Origin: an uncultured Bacteroidales bacterium
GTDB taxonomy: Bacteria > Bacteroidota > Bacteroidia > Bacteroidales > UBA932
NCBI GenBank assembly: GCA_947303465.1
Contig: CAMYYI010000003.1
Coordinates: forward strand, 25,399 to 89,398
Direction: 5' to 3'
Length of the DNA stretch: 64,000 bases
Shown here: positions 27,664-37,333 of the stretch, piece by piece
Numbering within the stretch: the stretch's first letter is position 1
How the letters are laid out: every line of letters begins with the position of its first letter
Notes under the pieces: generated by a model
Seen by the model: only the letters and a program-made list of their open reading frames with translations
Told to the model about the DNA's origin: nothing
The model's database searches: none
Program-made: the position numbers and the translations under genes

Positions 27664-28931
27664 CTTCTGAACCCTTCGATATTGGCGCGCACGGTCTCCC
27701 AGTCGTAATATGGTCCGGAAAAACTCTCAAGTTCACGCAGCATGCGTTCCTGCTCCTGGTAGAGGAACTTTACCAGCACATGCCCCGCCTTGTTGCGATA
27801 GAATATCATCTGCAGGTTGGATGCCATGCAGAGCTCCCTCCACTGCCACCAGTATTTATCCACCTCGTCGAACTGGAGCTTGCTGCCGGGCCCCTCTACT
27901 CCAAGATACGCCACCAGCAAGTGGAGCGGGAAATCGTGCCCGAAGCGCAGGTCTACAGCATATTCGCCGCCTGCTATCGCCTCGTCCGCCTTGGCCACTA
28001 TATCGTCTACCAACAGGTGGGCGGAAGCCAGTCGGTCGCGGGAAATCTCCGCGGCGTTGCCATATTTGGCAAAAGTGCGGTGAGCATCGTAAGAATACGC
28101 CTGATAGAGCAGCTCGAAAGACATTTCCGGCAGGATGTAATCCTCAACGTCCCAGCAGCGGCTGATGGTGGCCACATGCAGCAGCGCCCGGATAAACTTT
28201 TTGATACTGGGAACCAGTGCCGATGCGGCCAGGGAATCGGTAAACATGCGGCCAATCACCTGGCAGCTGTCCGCCTGGAAATCCCACTTCCTCATCTTGA
28301 GGGTGTTGCGGAGTTCCGTCACGTCCGGGGTGGCGTGCCCGGTATCGCCTATGTACTCCATTATCTTTTCGCCGGAATCGAAGCTCCACCGGGCCTTGGG
28401 GCGGTCTGCAGCCATAGCGGAAGTGAATGCCGCCATGCTCACCAGGCTGCGCTGCACGGTACTGGAATTGGCCCTTATGTGCGGCTCGCCCCTAAACACT
28501 GCCGGGTAGCGCTTTACCATCCTGTGTGCTATGGCCTTATGCTCTTCTACCCCGCGGGGTGACAGGCGCCCGTCCATGCCGTTCCAGGTCTCGAATATCT
28601 GCTTCGACTCCTCCCATGCGGCACGCCCCTTGTCGTTCAGGATGCCCAGACTGTCCGCTTTTCCGAATACGTCGAACAGCAGATCATAAGCTTCACGGCC
28701 CCAGGTATGGCGGCTGCCGTGGCGGCCGTAATGGCTGATATAGAACGGCTTGTAGCCCCTGGGCGCCGGCGTCTCGGTAAGATCTCCGTGGCTGTACGGA
28801 TAAAGATTGCCGCCAACACGCACAAGGTCTTCCCTGAGCGCAGAGGCAAGCTCCGGCACCATATAGTCCTGGCCGTTCAGAGCCGTGCAGCAGAACACAA
28901 GGGTACAAACTATCGGGAGGATTCTTTTCAT
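27660..28931 (-). CDS. Histidine-type acid phosphatase (MINPP/phytase-like)
   Basis: YISHYGRHGSRHTWGREAYD (RHGxRH) with N-terminal signal sequence. Confidence 0.78.
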   Translation of the reverse strand: MKRILPIVCTLVFCCTALNGQDYMVPELASALREDLVRVGGNLYPYSHGDLTETPAPRGYKPFYISHYGRHGSRHTWGREAYDLLFDVFGKADSLGILNDKGRAAWEESKQIFETWNGMDGRLSPRGVEEHKAIAHRMVKRYPAVFRGEPHIRANSSTVQRSLVSMAAFTSAMAADRPKARWSFDSGEKIMEYIGDTGHATPDVTELRNTLKMRKWDFQADSCQVIGRMFTDSLAASALVPSIKKFIRALLHVATISRCWDVEDYILPEMSFELLYQAYSYDAHRTFAKYGNAAEISRDRLASAHLLVDDIVAKADEAIAGGEYAVDLRFGHDFPLHLLVAYLGVEGPGSKLQFDEVDKYWWQWRELCMASNLQMIFYRNKAGHVLVKFLYQEQERMLRELESFSGPYYDWETVRANIEGFRR

Positions 28932-28939
28932 CGGAGTCG

Positions 28940-31546
28940 TTATTTATCGGCCCCCACCTCTTCGCGCAGCTTACGCAGCAGGTCGAAGGCCTGGAGGGGT
29001 GTCATGTTGTCGAGGTTTGCGGCGAGCAGCTGTTCCCGCAGGGAGCTCAGCACGGGGTCGTCGAGCTGGAAGAATGAAAGCTGCACGCTGCCGTCTTCCG
29101 CCGTATCTTTGGACAGGGCGTCGGCGTTCTTCTCGCGGCGCTCCAGGTCCCTCAGCGTGCGTTCGGCAGAGCGTATCACTTCTTGCGGCATGCCGGCCAT
29201 GCGGGCCACATGGATACCGAAACTGTGGGCTACCCCGCCTCTCTCCAGCTTGCGCAGGAAGATGACGTCGTGCCCCTCCTCCTTTACCGCGATATGCCAG
29301 TTGTGCACCCGCGGGAAATGGTTCTCCATGTCGTTCAGCTCATGGTAGTGCGTGGCGAACAGGGTCTTGGCGCCGTGTCCGCGGTCGTGGGTATATTCGA
29401 TGAGGGCGCGGGCGATGGACATGCCGTCGTAGGTAGAGGTGCCACGGCCTATTTCGTCCATCAGCACCAGCGAGCGCTCGGAGAGGTTGTGCATTATCAT
29501 AGCTGTCTCCAGCATCTCCACCATGAAAGTGGACTCGCCGCGGGAAATGTTGTCGGTGGCGCCCACCCTGGTGAAGATCTTGTCGAATACCCCTATGCGG
29601 GCGGAACTGGCAGGCACAAAGGAGCCGGCCTGGGCCATAAGCACTATGAGGGCAGTCTGACGCAGCAGGGCCGACTTTCCGGCCATGTTGGGACCTGTCA
29701 GCACCATTATCTGCTCCCGCTTGCTGTCCATGGAAATGTCGTTGGGCACATATTCCTCGCCCGGCCCCATCATGGTCTCGATTACCGGATGCCTGCCGGC
29801 CTTTATCTCGAAAGACAGCGACTTGTCCATGACCGGGCGGCAGTAGTTGCGGTCCAGGGCCTGGCGTGCGAAGCCCTGCAGCACGTCCAGCCTGGCCACC
29901 GCGGTGCAGCTGGACTGAATGTCTTTTATGCGTTTCTGCACTGCAGACACCAGGGCGCCGTACAGGCCGGCCTCGAGCTCGTAGATGGAGCCCTCGGCGT
30001 CGAGTATCTTGCGCTCGTATTCCTTCAGTTCCTCGGTAACGTAGCGCTCTCCGGACACCAGCGTCTGCTTTCGTATCCACTCCGGCGGCACCTGGTCGCG
30101 ATACGTGTTGCGAACCTCGATATAGTAGCCGAAAACGTTGTTGTAGCCTATCCTGAGCGAACTTATGCCCGTACGCTCCGCCTCCCTTTCCTGCATCTGC
30201 AGCAGGTAGTCCTTGCCTCCGCGGGAGATGCTCCGCAGTTCGTCCAGTTCCGCAGACACACCGGGCGCTATCACGTCTCCCTTGCCCAGCTGGGCCGCCG
30301 GATTCTCCGCCATCGTTTCACGTATGCGGCGGAGCAGGGGGTCGGTATCCTTGATTCCGCCTGCCAGTTTCTCCAGGGCTGCGATTCCGGTACCGGCGCA
30401 CATGTTGCGCAGCGGCGTCATCTGCCCCAGGGAGCGGGCGAGCTGCATCATTTCGCGGGGATTTATCTTGCCGGTGGCGGCTCGCGCCGTGATACGGTCC
30501 AGGTCGCCTATGTCGGAAATACGGGTGCGAGCCTCTTCGAGCGCCTCCTCGTTGTCGCAGAAGAACTGCACCACATCGTAGCGGCTGTTGAGAGTGGGAA
30601 TGTCCAGCACCGGAAGCGACAGCCACTCCCGCAGGAGGCGGGAGCCCATTGGCGAGCTGCAGCGGTCCAGCACGTCCACCAGCGACACGCCCTCCCGTCC
30701 TGCATTGCTCTGGAAGATTTCCAGGTTGCGGATGGTAAAGCGGTCCATCCACACGAAGCTCCCCTCATCTATACGGCTGATACTGCATATGTTACCGAGG
30801 CCCTCGTGGTGCGTCTGCTCCAGGTAGAACACCAGGGCGCCGGCGCTGCACACGGCCAGGGGGTATCTGTCGATGGCGAAGCCCTTGAGGCTGCTGACGC
30901 CCAGCTGGCGGCAGAGTTTTTCGGTTGCGGCATCCTGCACGAAGGCCCACTCGTCTATGGCGGAGACGAAGAAATCGGGATACTTCTCCTTGACGGCGCG
31001 GAAAAGCTCTCTCTGAACCACCAGCTCTTTGGGACGGAAGCTGTACAGCAGAGTTGCGATGTATTCCGTGCTACCCTGCGCCACCTTGAAAGTGCCTGTA
31101 GAAACGTCCAGAAAAGCGGCTCCGCACTCGGGTCCGTCGAACAGCAGGCCGGCAAGCCAGTTGTGCTCCCGGCTCTCCAGCATGGTTTCTCCGAAGGCCA
31201 CCCCGGGCGTGAGAATTTCTGTTACGCCGCGCTTCACCAGTTTGGTCTTCACCAGCTTGGGGTCTTCCAGCTGGTCGCATATAGCCACCTTGAAACCGGC
31301 GCGCACAAGTTTGGGGAGATATGTGTCCAGGGCATGGTGCGGGAAGCCGGCCATCTCCGTATCGCCCTTGTCGCCGTTGGAACGGCGGGTCAGCACCATT
31401 CCCAGTACTTTACTCAGGGTTACTGCATCGTCGGAATAACACTCATAGAAATCCCCCACCCGGTAAAGCAGCAGCGCCTCCGGATTCTGTGACTTTATGA
31501 GGAAATACTGCTTCAGCAGCGGAGTGTCTTCAGCCGTTTTTGCCAT
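28940..31546 (-). CDS. mutS: DNA mismatch repair protein MutS
   Basis: TPLLKQYFLIKSQNPEALLLYRVGDFYECYSDDA; LTGPNMAGKSALLRQTALIVLMAQAGSFVPA; LMDEIGRGTSTYDGMSIA. Start moved from 31618. Confidence 0.97.
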   Translation of the reverse strand: MAKTAEDTPLLKQYFLIKSQNPEALLLYRVGDFYECYSDDAVTLSKVLGMVLTRRSNGDKGDTEMAGFPHHALDTYLPKLVRAGFKVAICDQLEDPKLVKTKLVKRGVTEILTPGVAFGETMLESREHNWLAGLLFDGPECGAAFLDVSTGTFKVAQGSTEYIATLLYSFRPKELVVQRELFRAVKEKYPDFFVSAIDEWAFVQDAATEKLCRQLGVSSLKGFAIDRYPLAVCSAGALVFYLEQTHHEGLGNICSISRIDEGSFVWMDRFTIRNLEIFQSNAGREGVSLVDVLDRCSSPMGSRLLREWLSLPVLDIPTLNSRYDVVQFFCDNEEALEEARTRISDIGDLDRITARAATGKINPREMMQLARSLGQMTPLRNMCAGTGIAALEKLAGGIKDTDPLLRRIRETMAENPAAQLGKGDVIAPGVSAELDELRSISRGGKDYLLQMQEREAERTGISSLRIGYNNVFGYYIEVRNTYRDQVPPEWIRKQTLVSGERYVTEELKEYERKILDAEGSIYELEAGLYGALVSAVQKRIKDIQSSCTAVARLDVLQGFARQALDRNYCRPVMDKSLSFEIKAGRHPVIETMMGPGEEYVPNDISMDSKREQIMVLTGPNMAGKSALLRQTALIVLMAQAGSFVPASSARIGVFDKIFTRVGATDNISRGESTFMVEMLETAMIMHNLSERSLVLMDEIGRGTSTYDGMSIARALIEYTHDRGHGAKTLFATHYHELNDMENHFPRVHNWHIAVKEEGHDVIFLRKLERGGVAHSFGIHVARMAGMPQEVIRSAERTLRDLERREKNADALSKDTAEDGSVQLSFFQLDDPVLSSLREQLLAANLDNMTPLQAFDLLRKLREEVGADK

Positions 31547-31572
31547 CTGGAACAAAAGTCTTATAGAGTATT

Positions 31573-31601
31573 CAAAGGTAACACTTTTTTTGATATCTTT
31601 G
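31573..31601. promoter_or_regulatory. Divergent -7 boxes for mutS (-) and susC-like (+)
   Basis: Minus strand TACCTTTG at 31573-31580; plus strand TATCTTTG at 31594-31601. Confidence 0.5.
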
Positions 31602-31637
31602 TTTGTAATTACTAACACGACAATTTAACCATCTTTC

Positions 31638-34600
31638 ATGAAAGCCAAAATCTTTGTCCTGATGCTGGTGCTCTTGTCTGTTGCCATTCCCGCCGCTGCG
31701 CAGGGTGGCGCACAGAGTGCCGGCAAGATGAGCGTCTCCGGCCGGGTACTGGACGACCAGGGAGCGCCGGTGATAGGTGCCGGAGTCATGATTGAGGGAA
31801 CTTCTACAGGTGTTGCCACCGATATCAACGGTGAATACTCCATAACTGTTCCTTCCAACGCCACGCTATCTATCCAAAGCATTGGTTATAAGACTATTAC
31901 CATCCCAGTCCGCGGACGCGCCAGAATAGATGTGTCGCTGGTGCCCGACCAGGAGCTCCTGGGAGAAGTAGTGGTCGTGGGTTACGGCACCCAGAAGAAG
32001 GCCAACCTCACCGGCGCCGTAGCACAGGTAGGGGAAGAAACTTTCGAAGGCCGCCCCAACGCCAACCTGCAGCAGATGCTTCAGGGCCGTGTGGCCAACC
32101 TGAACCTCAAGTTCACCGACGGCCGTCCGAATTCATCCCCTTCGTTCAATATCCGAGGCACTACCTCCATCGGACAGGGCGGCAGCGCATTGGTCCTCAT
32201 AGACGGTGTTGAAGGAAACGCCAGCCTTTTGAACCCGAACGACATTGAGAGCGTTTCGGTACTCAAGGATGCGGCTTCCTCTGCCATCTACGGTTCCCGT
32301 GCACCTTACGGCGTCGTGCTCATCACCACAAAGAACGCCAAGAAAGGCACAGCCACCATCACTTATCAGTCGAATTTCTCCTTCGAAACACCTACAGCCA
32401 TGCCGGATGTGGTATCAGACGGTTACACCTGGGCAAAACATTTCTACGATGCCTGGTACAACTACAAGGGCAGCAACCCCACGGCCATCAACAAAACCAT
32501 GGAGTTCTCTACCGCGTGGCTGGAGGAATACCGCCTGAGGGCCGAGAACCGCGACTTCGAAACGCTGGTCTCCGACGGATCCATAGGCACAAAGGGCCGC
32601 TGGCTGTACTATCACAGCGGAACCGATTACTACGACGCCCTGTACAAGGACTTCACCTTCACCCAGACCCACAACCTGTCGGTTTCAGGGGCCGATGACC
32701 GCTTCGACTACTATGTGTCGGCCCGTCTGTACGACAATGACGGTCTGTTCGACAGCCGGGTGAATCCGGATTACTACAAACTGTACAACGGACGTGTGAA
32801 AGTAGGCTTCCAGGCCACTCCCTGGCTCAGGATTACTTCCAACACCGACATAGCTTACAGCAAGTACGTGATGCCCGAGACGCAGAGCGAGGGCGGCGGC
32901 AACATATGGCGAAACATCGCCGATGAAGGCCACCCCTGCTCTCCTATCCTCAATCCGGACGGCAGCATCTCCTACAGCGGCGTGTATTCGGTGGGTGACA
33001 TACTCTATGGCGGAAGCAACAGGACATACGTCAACCGTCAGGCCCAGAATACCATAGGAGCCAAGGCGACGTTCTTCGACAACCGCCTGAGGATCAACGC
33101 CGACTTTACCTACAGGGCCCGCTCTTTTGACACCCACGTGCACCGCCTGCCGTCTCCGTTCTCGAGGTATGAGGGTGTAACCGAGTCCCTGGCCGAAATC
33201 AAAGGCCTTGCCGATTATATCAGCGAAACCCTGCGCACCTACGATTATCTCGCCAACAACGAATATTTGGAGTACGAGGACAGCTGGGGCAAGCACAACT
33301 TCAAGGCCCTCGCCGGTTTCAACTACGAGCAGCAGACATACCGAGAAACATACGCCTACAACGACGGTCTCCTCGCTCCCAATGTGGACAACCTCAACCT
33401 GGCGCTCGGCCTTGACAACAAGAACATCACCGGTGACTACTATAAGTGGCGCACCGCCGGCGCGTTCTTCCGCTTGAATTACAACTTCGACGAACGCTAC
33501 CTGCTGGAGATTAACGGACGTTACGACGGTTCTTCCAAGTTCCCGGCACGTCAGCGCTGGGCCTTCTTCCCCTCGGTATCCGCCGGATGGCGCGTGAGCC
33601 AGGAACCATGGTTCAATGTTGACAAGAGCCTGGTCTCCAACCTCAAGCTGCGCGCATCCTACGGTTCGCTCGGAAACAGTAACGTCGGCGTGTATGCATA
33701 CGACGAGACCTTCGATTTCAGCACCGGCCGCATTATCAACGGGCAGAAAGTGCGTTATACTTCCGCCCCTTCGCCCATTCCCGAGTCCCTTACCTGGGAG
33801 ACGGCACAGACCATCGACGGCGGCCTCGACGTCAGCTTCTTCTCCGGGCGGCTTAACTTCACCGGTGACTGGTATTCCCGCAAAACCCTGAACATGTACA
33901 CGGTAGGCCCTACCCTGCCGGACGTTTACGGTGCTTCGTCGCCTAAGGGGAATTATGCCGAAATGACCACCCGCGGCTTCGAACTCGAGCTGGGATGGGA
34001 TGATTCCGGCACTCTGGCCGGAAAGCCGTTCAAATACGGAATCCACGCCTCCCTGGCCGACTATGTGTCCATTATCGACAAATACAACAACGATCTCAAG
34101 TCTCTGAGTACCAATGCCTACAACACTTCTTACTACGAAGGGATGAGGCTCGGCGACATCTGGGGCTACGTCTGTAACGGACTCTATCAGGATCAGTCGC
34201 AGATCGACGCAGACGAGGCAATGGCCGCAGCCGCAGGAAGGGCGCACTACAACGACCTCATGCAGCAGACCGAGAGCTATACCGTCTACCCCGGAGACAT
34301 GCGCTTCGAAGACCTGAATAAAAACGGTTACATCGACCGCGGCGCCAATACCGCAGACGATCCGGGCGACCGCAGGATCATCGGTAACAGCCTGCCCCGT
34401 TTCTCCTATTCATTCGGCTTCGACTTCGAATGGGCCGGCTTCTTCGCAAACGCCTTCTTCCAGGGCGTAGGCAAGCAGGACTGGTATCCCGACAACGAAT
34501 CCTCCGCTTTCTGGGGCATGTACAACAGGCCTTACAACCAGATGCCCAAATGGCACCTGGGCAATTACTGGACCGAGGATAACCCCGACGCCTACCTGCC

Positions 34601-35480
34601 CCGCTATACCGGTTACTTCGCCCCCTTCTACAAGGGAAGGGTGAACGCCAACACCAGATATCTGCAGGACGCTTCCTACATACGTCTCAAGAGCGTGCAG
34701 ATTGGCTACAACATACCCGAGAAGATTACCCGCAAGATAGGTCTTCAGAAGGTTTCCGTGTTCGTCGCCGGAGAAAACCTCTGGACCTGGTCTCCCGTCT
34801 ATAAATGGACGCGGGACATAGACGTGACCGCCAATATATACGGCAACGACAGCGTCCTTTCAACCACCGGCGACGGTTACAACTTCCCTACCATGAAGAG
34901 CGTCAGCCTCGGTCTTAAGGTCACCTTCGGCCAGATTGCCGCAGCCGCGGCAGGCGCCGCCAAGACCTCTGTAGATGCCGCCGCACTTGCAAGCCTGAAG
35001 GCCGAGAGCGCTCGTGCTGTCGAAGACGCAAGACTCGCTCAGGAGCAGCTCCAGAAGGCCCTGGCCGACAAGGAAGCCGCCGAGAAAGAGGCTGAAGCAG
35101 CCAAGTCCGAAGTTAAGAAGCTGCAGGACAAGAAGATTGTTGAGGAGCGCATTGTTGAAAAAGAGACCATCATGCCTGTGGCCATCTTCTTCGACATCAA
35201 CAGCAGCACTCTCACCAACCTTGAAAAGGCACACCTCCGCGACGCCGTACGCAGGCTCGACGCCAAGGGCGACGGAGTCAAGTTCAAACTGTGCGGCAGG
35301 GCCGATTCCGGCACCGGCACGGCAGAAGGCAACAATACTCTCGCCGAAGAGCGCGCCAACGCAGTCATCGAGTACCTCAGGGAACTCGGAGTCAGCAGCG
35401 ACCGCTTCTCCGTCAGCACCAATATCGGTGATGATGAAGATCCCGAACTCGACAGGTGCGTAATCATTGAAAAACAGTAA
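31638..35480 (+). CDS. SusC/RagA-family TonB-linked outer-membrane protein with C-terminal coiled-coil and OmpA-like domain
   Basis: SVSGRVLDDQGAPVIGAGVMIEGTSTGVATDINGEYSITVP; EVVVVGYGTQKKANLTGAV plug; barrel ending SVSLGLKVTFG; then Ala/Glu-rich helix and MPVAIFFDINSSTLTNLEKAHLRDAVRRLDAKGDGVKFKLCGRADSGTGTAEGNNTLAEERANAVIEYLRELGV. Confidence 0.93.
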   Translation: MKAKIFVLMLVLLSVAIPAAAQGGAQSAGKMSVSGRVLDDQGAPVIGAGVMIEGTSTGVATDINGEYSITVPSNATLSIQSIGYKTITIPVRGRARIDVSLVPDQELLGEVVVVGYGTQKKANLTGAVAQVGEETFEGRPNANLQQMLQGRVANLNLKFTDGRPNSSPSFNIRGTTSIGQGGSALVLIDGVEGNASLLNPNDIESVSVLKDAASSAIYGSRAPYGVVLITTKNAKKGTATITYQSNFSFETPTAMPDVVSDGYTWAKHFYDAWYNYKGSNPTAINKTMEFSTAWLEEYRLRAENRDFETLVSDGSIGTKGRWLYYHSGTDYYDALYKDFTFTQTHNLSVSGADDRFDYYVSARLYDNDGLFDSRVNPDYYKLYNGRVKVGFQATPWLRITSNTDIAYSKYVMPETQSEGGGNIWRNIADEGHPCSPILNPDGSISYSGVYSVGDILYGGSNRTYVNRQAQNTIGAKATFFDNRLRINADFTYRARSFDTHVHRLPSPFSRYEGVTESLAEIKGLADYISETLRTYDYLANNEYLEYEDSWGKHNFKALAGFNYEQQTYRETYAYNDGLLAPNVDNLNLALGLDNKNITGDYYKWRTAGAFFRLNYNFDERYLLEINGRYDGSSKFPARQRWAFFPSVSAGWRVSQEPWFNVDKSLVSNLKLRASYGSLGNSNVGVYAYDETFDFSTGRIINGQKVRYTSAPSPIPESLTWETAQTIDGGLDVSFFSGRLNFTGDWYSRKTLNMYTVGPTLPDVYGASSPKGNYAEMTTRGFELELGWDDSGTLAGKPFKYGIHASLADYVSIIDKYNNDLKSLSTNAYNTSYYEGMRLGDIWGYVCNGLYQDQSQIDADEAMAAAAGRAHYNDLMQQTESYTVYPGDMRFEDLNKNGYIDRGANTADDPGDRRIIGNSLPRFSYSFGFDFEWAGFFANAFFQGVGKQDWYPDNESSAFWGMYNRPYNQMPKWHLGNYWTEDNPDAYLPRYTGYFAPFYKGRVNANTRYLQDASYIRLKSVQIGYNIPEKITRKIGLQKVSVFVAGENLWTWSPVYKWTRDIDVTANIYGNDSVLSTTGDGYNFPTMKSVSLGLKVTFGQIAAAAAGAAKTSVDAAALASLKAESARAVEDARLAQEQLQKALADKEAAEKEAEAAKSEVKKLQDKKIVEERIVEKETIMPVAIFFDINSSTLTNLEKAHLRDAVRRLDAKGDGVKFKLCGRADSGTGTAEGNNTLAEERANAVIEYLRELGVSSDRFSVSTNIGDDEDPELDRCVIIEKQ

Positions 35481-35492
35481 GGAGGAACAGCA

Positions 35493-37319
35493 ATGAAAAA
35501 GTTTATATCTATCCTTTCTTCGTTCGTCATCCTGGGTCTCGCGGCCGCTTCCTGCGACCTCACTGAAGCTCCGCAGGCAGAAGCCGGCCGGGCCATCGTC
35601 TTCGGAGACGAAGCCGGACTCCGCAACTATACCTACGGATTCTACGAGTATCTGCCGGATTACTCCAACGCGCACAAGATCAACGTTATGCAGGACCATT
35701 CGGCAAAGATGAACATAGGTACCTACGAGCAGGGCGCTTACACCACCAGCACCTCCACTTCCTGGAGCTGGGGCAGCATCCGCAACGTCAACTATTTCAT
35801 CAAGTACAACACCGATCCCACTGTGCCAGAGGATATCCGCAACAACTACACCGGCATCGCGCGCCTGTTCCGTGCCCTGCTCTATTACGATAAGCTGGTC
35901 ACATACGGCAACGTGCCGTGGATAGACAAGCCCCTCGACCCCACCGACGCTGAGCTGTACGCACCCCAGGACAACCGCGATGTAATCATTACCAATATCA
36001 TTAAGGACCTGGATTTCGCCGCAAATAACATCCTGGCCACCGGTATCACGCCTAAATCCAATACGGTGAACAAGTGGACTGCGCTCGCTCTTAAGAGCCG
36101 TATCTGTCTGTTCGAAGGCACCTTCCGCAAATACCACGCGAACGGCAGCACCTACGGAGCACAATATCTCGATGGCTGCACTATCTCTGCGGATGAGTTG
36201 CTGAAGGCTGCCGCCGACGCCGCATGGGAAGTAATGTCCGACGGGCCGTACAAACTGCACACGGGCAAGGTCTATGAGGCCGGCGGCCGCGGAGCCTACC
36301 GTGACCTCTTCATCAGCGACGATCCCGTTACCGAGGAGGTGATGCTGGCCTACAGCCAGAGTAAAGACCTTTCAGTGCTCGGCGAGGCCAACTGGTACTA
36401 CAATTCTACCTCCTATGGCCCCCACCTCTCCATGACCCGCGCCTTCGCGAAAACCTACCTCAACGCGGACGGCAGCATCTATAATGAGAAGAAGGGCTCC
36501 GGCATATACAAGACCTTTGCGGAAGAAACCTATGGACGCGATGCCCGCCTGTGCCAGACCATACGCGGTGCGGATTACTCCCGCAAGGACAATTCAGGTG
36601 CGTATGTAGCAACAGCCCCCGACATGAGCCTGTCGCTGACCGGATATCAATACACCAAGTATGTGATGGACGACGTCGGTTACGACAACGCCCGCTCCAA
36701 CGATAACGATGTGCCTCTGTTGCGTTATGCCGAAGTGCTCCTGAACTACGCCGAGGCAAAGGCCGAGCTCGGCACCATTACCGATGCCGACTGGGCGAGG
36801 ACCGTTGGCGACCTGCGCCGCCGCGCCGGCATTACCGGAGGAGACCTGGATAACCTGCCGACAGTGGTCGACACCTATCTGCAGAAAACCTTCTACCCCA
36901 ACGTCACCAAGCCTGTAATCCTGGAGGTGCGTCGTGAGAGGGCCATAGAACTTATTCTGGAAGGCTTCCGCCTCAACGACCTCAAACGCTGGGCTTGCGG
37001 AAGCAACTGGGAAAAGGCTCCCTGGGACGGAGTCTATATCCCCGGTCTCGACATCCCTGTGGACCTGAACGGAGACGAGGTGTACGACGTGTACGTGACC
37101 GAAGATGAGTCGTACCAGAAAAGCGGTAAGTACAAGGCCATTACCATGACCCTGAACAAGCAGCAAAAGGCCGTCAAGCTTGACGACGACCCTGCTGGCG
37201 GTTATATTCTCGGTTACGAGATGCCGCGCAAGTGGAACGACAACATGTATATATACCCGGTGCCGGAGAACGTAATCCTGAAGAATCCCGCACTCAAGCA
37301 GAATCCCGGTTGGAAATAA
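35493..37319 (+). CDS. SusD/RagB-family nutrient-binding lipoprotein
   Basis: SCDLTEAPQAEAG lipoprotein start; RLFRALLYYDKLVTYGNVPWIDKPL; LLRYAEVLLNYAEAKAELG; ERAIELILEGFRLNDLKRW. Confidence 0.95.
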   Translation: MKKFISILSSFVILGLAAASCDLTEAPQAEAGRAIVFGDEAGLRNYTYGFYEYLPDYSNAHKINVMQDHSAKMNIGTYEQGAYTTSTSTSWSWGSIRNVNYFIKYNTDPTVPEDIRNNYTGIARLFRALLYYDKLVTYGNVPWIDKPLDPTDAELYAPQDNRDVIITNIIKDLDFAANNILATGITPKSNTVNKWTALALKSRICLFEGTFRKYHANGSTYGAQYLDGCTISADELLKAAADAAWEVMSDGPYKLHTGKVYEAGGRGAYRDLFISDDPVTEEVMLAYSQSKDLSVLGEANWYYNSTSYGPHLSMTRAFAKTYLNADGSIYNEKKGSGIYKTFAEETYGRDARLCQTIRGADYSRKDNSGAYVATAPDMSLSLTGYQYTKYVMDDVGYDNARSNDNDVPLLRYAEVLLNYAEAKAELGTITDADWARTVGDLRRRAGITGGDLDNLPTVVDTYLQKTFYPNVTKPVILEVRRERAIELILEGFRLNDLKRWACGSNWEKAPWDGVYIPGLDIPVDLNGDEVYDVYVTEDESYQKSGKYKAITMTLNKQQKAVKLDDDPAGGYILGYEMPRKWNDNMYIYPVPENVILKNPALKQNPGWK

Positions 37320-37333
37320 CAGCATTTTGTAAT

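Noticed and set aside
29183-31492. 769-aa plus-strand ORF
   Set aside because: It lies antisense to mutS, whose family motifs are unambiguous. It is a shadow ORF of a GC-biased third codon position.
32685-34247. 520-aa minus-strand ORF within the SusC-like gene
   Set aside because: Antisense shadow ORF with no recognisable motif; the plus-strand SusC reading is certain.
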